Assembly: GCA_029098225.1 (NCBI GenBank)
Contig: JAQXNX010000003.1
Location: forward strand, 62,001-126,000
Source: Spirochaetales bacterium
GTDB lineage: Bacteria > Spirochaetota > Spirochaetia > Treponematales > Treponemataceae
DNA length: 64,000 nucleotides
Direction of reading: 5' to 3'
In this document: positions 60,551 through 64,000 of the stretch, one piece after another
Position numbering within the stretch: position 1 is the first letter of the stretch
Layout of the letters: the number at the start of each line of letters is the position of its first letter
Position numbers and translations under genes: made by a program
The notes under the pieces: model-generated
Told to the model about the DNA's origin: nothing
Database searches by the model: none
What the model saw: only the letters and a program-made list of their open reading frames with translations

Positions 60551-60580
60551 TGATTTTATATTTGCAAATATATAAAATCA
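60551..60580. promoter_or_regulatory. Palindromic operator-like site overlapping the V-ATPase promoter
   Basis: TGATTTTATA (60551-60560) and TATAAAATCA (60571-60580) form a perfect 10-bp inverted repeat around a central TTTGCAAATA that is itself partly symmetric. It covers the -35 box at 60562-60567. This arrangement is typical of a repressor site, but the AT-rich composition makes chance more likely than usual. Confidence 0.4.
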
Positions 60581-60590
60581 CTTGTAAAAT
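60562..60590 (+). promoter_or_regulatory. Sigma-70 promoter of the V-ATPase operon
   Basis: TTGCAA (60562-60567), a 17-base spacer and TAAAAT (60585-60590). Transcription would start about 60597, 16 bases before ATG 60613, and the leader contains GAGG at 60603-60606. Confidence 0.6.
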
Positions 60591-60612
60591 TAACAGTTAT
60601 GCGAGGTTAGTA

Positions 60613-61233
60613 ATGGACGTACAGTTACAAGAATTGATTGATAAAATCAAAAAAGATGGCGTTTCTGCTGCAGAAGCTAAATCTGAGCAAATTATTGCTG
60701 ATGCTAATAAAAAAGCTGAATCTATAATTGAAGATGCTCAGACTAAGGCTGCTGAAATTATTAAGACTGCTAAGTCTGAAACACAAAAGATGGAAAAGGC
60801 AAGTGAGGAAGCTATTGTCCAGGCCGGACGAAATTTGCTTCTTTCTTTTAAAGATTCACTTGTTGAAGCGTTAGATGGGCTTATTCAGGCGGAAACTGCT
60901 AAAGCGGTTTCTAAGGATGTTCTGGCAAAGCTCGTGCCAGAAACTATCAAAGCATGGGCAAAAGATACTGATGCATCTGAACTTTCTGTGTTGCTTAGCG
61001 AAAAAGATTTAAAAGCTCTCGAAGCAACATTTACTACAGCTCTTAAAGCAGAATTAAAGAAAGGGCTTGAAATAAAACCTGATAAGACTCTTACTGCAGG
61101 ATTTAGAGTTGGAATAAAGAATGGTGCAGCATTTTATGATTATTCTGCCGAATCTCTTTCAGAGATGTTCGCCGCTTATCTTAATCCAAAAGTTGCAGCT
61201 CTCATGAAAAACGCTGCAAAGGATGCGAACTAG
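60613..61233 (+). CDS. atpE: V-type ATP synthase subunit E
   Basis: Start at ATG 60613, with GAGG six bases upstream. The 206-residue protein has a long N-terminal helix (KAESIIEDAQTKAAEIIKTAK, within about 35-60) and a mixed C-terminal domain, as in subunit E, which forms the peripheral stalk with subunit G. It starts the operon, consistent with the E-(DUF2764)-A-B order in spirochaetes. The stop overlaps the next gene's GTG by one base. Confidence 0.85.
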   Translation: MDVQLQELIDKIKKDGVSAAEAKSEQIIADANKKAESIIEDAQTKAAEIIKTAKSETQKMEKASEEAIVQAGRNLLLSFKDSLVEALDGLIQAETAKAVSKDVLAKLVPETIKAWAKDTDASELSVLLSEKDLKALEATFTTALKAELKKGLEIKPDKTLTAGFRVGIKNGAAFYDYSAESLSEMFAAYLNPKVAALMKNAAKDAN

Positions 61234-61775
61234 TGGCTTATTATTATCTGGTTTCACAATTACCGAATATCTCTTCTTCTGAAGGAAAATCTGCTTTGCC
61301 TTTAAACGGTGAACAATTTTTTGAACTTGCTTCTCGTTTTATAAGCGAGGAGGAAAAAAAGGTTTTAAGTAATCTTTCACTTGTTCCTCCAATGGAATTG
61401 TGTTCTACAGGTTCAGAATTTCTTGATATCTGGTATGAAAAAGAAAGAAATCTGCGTTGTGCACTTGCTCAAATTCGTGCACAGAAACTCAAAAAAGACA
61501 GTATTCCGCTTCCACCTGGATGTACAGCAGATATCATTTCTGCTGCAAGAACAGCAGTTGGAATGGATAGTCCTTTGAGTGCAGAGCAGTTTCTTTATGA
61601 GTACAGGTTACGCCTGCTCGATGATTTGCGTCCTCTGGATGGCTTTTCAATTGATGCGGTGTATGCCTATGGCCTCCGTCTTATGCTTGTTGAAAGAATG
61701 CGTAAGTTCGAGGTTGAAAACGGTAAAACATCTTATCATAAGATTTACGACGAAATTTTAGTTGGAGATAAATAA
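61233..61775 (+). CDS. DUF2764 protein of the V-ATPase operon
   Basis: The 180-residue protein starts at GTG 61233 (MAYYYLVSQLPNISSSEGKS), the family-typical opening. Its sequence is helical with conserved aromatic and Arg residues, such as WYEKERNLRCALAQIRAQK. DUF2764 members lie between atpE and atpA in spirochaetes and Bacteroidetes, and are thought to replace subunit C or act in assembly. The stop shares one base with the start of atpA. Confidence 0.8.
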   Translation: MAYYYLVSQLPNISSSEGKSALPLNGEQFFELASRFISEEEKKVLSNLSLVPPMELCSTGSEFLDIWYEKERNLRCALAQIRAQKLKKDSIPLPPGCTADIISAARTAVGMDSPLSAEQFLYEYRLRLLDDLRPLDGFSIDAVYAYGLRLMLVERMRKFEVENGKTSYHKIYDEILVGDK

Positions 61776-63544
61776 TGACTAATACTAAAGCAAAAGTAGT
61801 CGGCATCAACGGAAACATGGTCACGATTGAATTCGAAGGCTCTGTTTCTATGAATGAAGTAGGCTACGTAAATGTAGACGGAAAGAAGCTCCGAGGTGAA
61901 ATTATCCGTATTCGCGGAAATAAAGCTCAGATGCAGATTTTCGAAATGACACAGGGAATAAAAGCCGGTGATAAGGTAGACCTTGCAGGTGATCTTCTTT
62001 GTGCAGAGCTTGGTCCGGGACTTCTTGGCCAGACTTTTGATGGACTTCAGAATCCTCTTCCATTGGTTGCAGAAAAAGCAGGCTTCTTCCTTGAGCGTGG
62101 TGTTTATGTAGATTCACTTCCACGCGATAAAAAATGGGAATGGACACCAACCGTAAAACCTGGTGATAAAGTTCTCCGTGGTGACCCTATTGGTTCTGTT
62201 CCAGAAGGACCTTTCACTCATAAGATTCTTGTTCCTTTTGATCTTCTTGGAATGTACACAGTAAAAAAGGTTGAAAAAGCCGGCGAATATACAATTGAAG
62301 ATACAATCTGTGTTGTAACAGATGAAAAAGGAAAAGACCATAAGCTTCAGATGGCCTTCAAATGGCCTGTAAAGCGTGCAGTTGACTGCTATGCAGAACG
62401 TCTTGCACCAAGTGAGCCAATGGTAACACAGGTTCGCCTTATCGATACTTTCTATCCTGTATCTAAGGGTGGTACATATTGTATTCCAGGACCTTTCGGT
62501 GCTGGTAAGACTGTACTTCAGCATACAACATCACGTAACGCCGACGTTGATATCGTAATCATCGCTGCCTGCGGTGAACGTGCTGGTGAAGTTGTAGAAA
62601 CAATTAAAGAGTTCCCTGAATTGAAGGACCCAAGAACAGGCCGTTCTTTGATGGAGCGAACAATCATCATCTGTAACACATCTTCTATGCCTGTTGCTTC
62701 CCGCGAAGCATCTGTATACACCTCTGTTACACTTGCTGAATATTACCGCCAGATGGGCCTGCATGTACTTTTGCTTGCAGACTCAACTTCCCGCTGGGCT
62801 CAGGCTCTTCGCGAAATGTCTGGTCGTTTGGAAGAGATTCCTGGAGAAGAGGCATTCCCTCCTTACCTCGAATCTTATATTGCAGCTTTCTATGAACGTG
62901 CAGGTATCGTACGCCTCCGCGACGGTAATGTTGGTTCTGTAACAATTGGTGGAACCGTTTCTCCTGCCGGCGGTAACTTTGAAGAGCCTGTAACTCAGGC
63001 AACCTTGAAGGTAGTAGGTGCCTTCCACGGTCTTAGCCGTGAACGTTCAGATGCACGTAAGTATCCTGCAATTGACCCGATTATTTCATGGTCAAAATAT
63101 AAATCAGTTATCCGCGAAGACTGGGTAGCTTATGCACGCAAGGTATTCCTTAGCGGTGTTGAAGTAAACCAGATGATGAAGGTAGTAGGTGAGGAAGGTA
63201 CAACAACCGAAGACTACATCGAATACCTTAAGAGTGAATTCCTGGATGCTGTTTACATGCAGCAGAACTCTTTCGACGAAATTGATGCGGCTGTAAGCGT
63301 TGAACGCCAGCAGTACACTTTCGCAAAGGTTCTCAAGGTTCTTGGTGCTGATTTTGAACTTGCCGATAAGGATGCAGCACGAAACTTCTTCAACCAGATG
63401 CGTCAGAAGTTTATCGACTGGAACTATTCTCTATGGAACAGCGACAAGTTCAAGAAGGCCGAAAAGGATGTAGATGCTCACTTTGCTTCTGCAAATGGAA
63501 AAGTACGCGACGAAGTAGCAGCAATGCTCAAGGATGGTAAATAA
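61775..63544 (+). CDS. atpA: V-type ATP synthase catalytic subunit A
   Basis: The 589-residue protein has the beta-barrel start ([14 protein letters not shown]), a nonhomologous insert near 130-180, and the P-loop GPFGAGKT at 239-246. It also has the catalytic GERAGE, and [26 protein letters not shown] around residue 330. It hydrolyses or makes ATP in the V1 head. Codon use is biased to C-ending codons and AAG, as in ileS, in keeping with high expression. Confidence 0.97.
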   Translation: MTNTKAKVVGINGNMVTIEFEGSVSMNEVGYVNVDGKKLRGEIIRIRGNKAQMQIFEMTQGIKAGDKVDLAGDLLCAELGPGLLGQTFDGLQNPLPLVAEKAGFFLERGVYVDSLPRDKKWEWTPTVKPGDKVLRGDPIGSVPEGPFTHKILVPFDLLGMYTVKKVEKAGEYTIEDTICVVTDEKGKDHKLQMAFKWPVKRAVDCYAERLAPSEPMVTQVRLIDTFYPVSKGGTYCIPGPFGAGKTVLQHTTSRNADVDIVIIAACGERAGEVVETIKEFPELKDPRTGRSLMERTIIICNTSSMPVASREASVYTSVTLAEYYRQMGLHVLLLADSTSRWAQALREMSGRLEEIPGEEAFPPYLESYIAAFYERAGIVRLRDGNVGSVTIGGTVSPAGGNFEEPVTQATLKVVGAFHGLSRERSDARKYPAIDPIISWSKYKSVIREDWVAYARKVFLSGVEVNQMMKVVGEEGTTTEDYIEYLKSEFLDAVYMQQNSFDEIDAAVSVERQQYTFAKVLKVLGADFELADKDAARNFFNQMRQKFIDWNYSLWNSDKFKKAEKDVDAHFASANGKVRDEVAAMLKDGK

Positions 63545-64000
63545 TGAACAAAGTATATAGTAAGATTGAATCCATCGTCGGAAGCGTTATTACCGTAAAG
63601 GCAGACAATGTTGCATACGGTGAGCTTGCCGAAATTGAAACACGCTTTGGTAAGTCTCTTGCCGAAGTAAATAAAATCGAAGGTGATGTAGTATCGCTGC
63701 AGGTATTTGCCGGCGGACGCGGTATTTCTACTGGAGACCACATTAAGTTCCTTGGACATCAGATGGAAGTTTCTTTCTCTGATGATTTGCTTGGACGTAT
63801 CTTCAACGGTTCAGCACAGCCACGCGATAACGGCCCAGCCCTTACAGACTGTCTCGTTACAATTGGAGGACCTTCTGTAAACCCTTCAAAGCGTATCATG
63901 GCCCGCCGTATGATTCGTACCGGTATTCCAATGATTGATATGTTTAATACACTGGTAGTTTCTCAGAAGCTTCCAATCTTCTCTATCTCTGGTGAACCTT
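63544..64000 (+). CDS. atpB: V-type ATP synthase subunit B (cut by the window edge)
   Basis: Begins at ATG 63544, overlapping the atpA stop by one base. The visible 152 residues ([20 protein letters not shown] to the edge) contain [34 protein letters not shown] and [23 protein letters not shown], as in the regulatory nucleotide-binding B subunit of V-ATPases. The 3' part lies beyond the window. Codon use matches atpA. Confidence 0.95.
   Translation, partial: MNKVYSKIESIVGSVITVKADNVAYGELAEIETRFGKSLAEVNKIEGDVVSLQVFAGGRGISTGDHIKFLGHQMEVSFSDDLLGRIFNGSAQPRDNGPALTDCLVTIGGPSVNPSKRIMARRMIRTGIPMIDMFNTLVVSQKLPIFSISGEP

Noticed and set aside
1-64000. tRNA, rRNA, tmRNA and other known RNA genes, insertion sequences and prophage genes
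   Set aside because: Gaps between genes were read on both strands; no cloverleaf, conserved RNA motif, transposase or integrase was seen.

Overview
The window looks like chromosome from an AT-rich spirochaete close to Treponema. This rests on gene content and order: a flagellar operon flbD-motA-motB-fliL-fliM-fliY-fliO-fliP-fliQ-fliR-flhB-flhA-flhF-flhG-(membrane protein)-fliA-fapA in the order known from treponemes; a V-type (not F-type) ATPase operon with a DUF2764 gene; many Treponema-style lipoproteins and secreted hypotheticals; and strong use of TTG and GTG starts. No plasmid, phage, insertion sequence, tRNA or rRNA signature was seen. Species cannot be named from this alone.

Layout. 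1-470: a tandem array of about 175-bp units, each carrying a long imperfect hairpin. 562-651: a 29-residue ribosomal-type protein followed by a clean terminator. 768-7336 (+): dxs, folP, the c-di-AMP pair cdaA-cdaR, acpS, a DUF2225 protein and truA, closed by a very large palindrome. 7560-11659 (-): priA, family-4 uracil-DNA glycosylase, thiI. 11747-17486 (+): secreted protein, YesM/YesN-type two-component system and a sugar-binding lipoprotein. 17500-20163 (-): two acyltransferases and a GT8 glycosyltransferase. 20315-21919: secreted proteins, a GC-rich repeat island and an orphan Imm70-like immunity protein. 22123-27888 (+): ileS, a lipoprotein, a UPRT-family protein and a TPR lipoprotein. 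27892-35695 (-): a degenerate GGDEF membrane protein, then a four-gene set of two DUF115 (motility-associated) glycosyltransferase-like proteins, an unknown protein and an 895-residue acidic protein. 35917-41812: a DivIC-like protein, smpB, hemW, lepB and an OmpR-type two-component pair. 41991-59410 (+): the flagellar operon, ending in a SwrB-like protein. 59426-60490: galM. 60613-64000 (+): V-ATPase genes, the last cut by the window edge.

How the genes relate. The acidic-protein/DUF115 set starts just downstream of a perfect sigma-28-type -10 box (GCCGATAA), and fliA, the sigma-28 gene, lies 20 kb away in the flagellar operon. This suggests the set is a late flagellar module, perhaps for flagellin glycosylation; it is the best candidate here for an undescribed system. 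The flagellar operon itself appears to begin with a nearly leaderless flbD message, without flgD/flgE upstream. Several other genes show the same promoter-abutting-ATG arrangement. The signal peptidase shows arginine where the catalytic lysine is expected.
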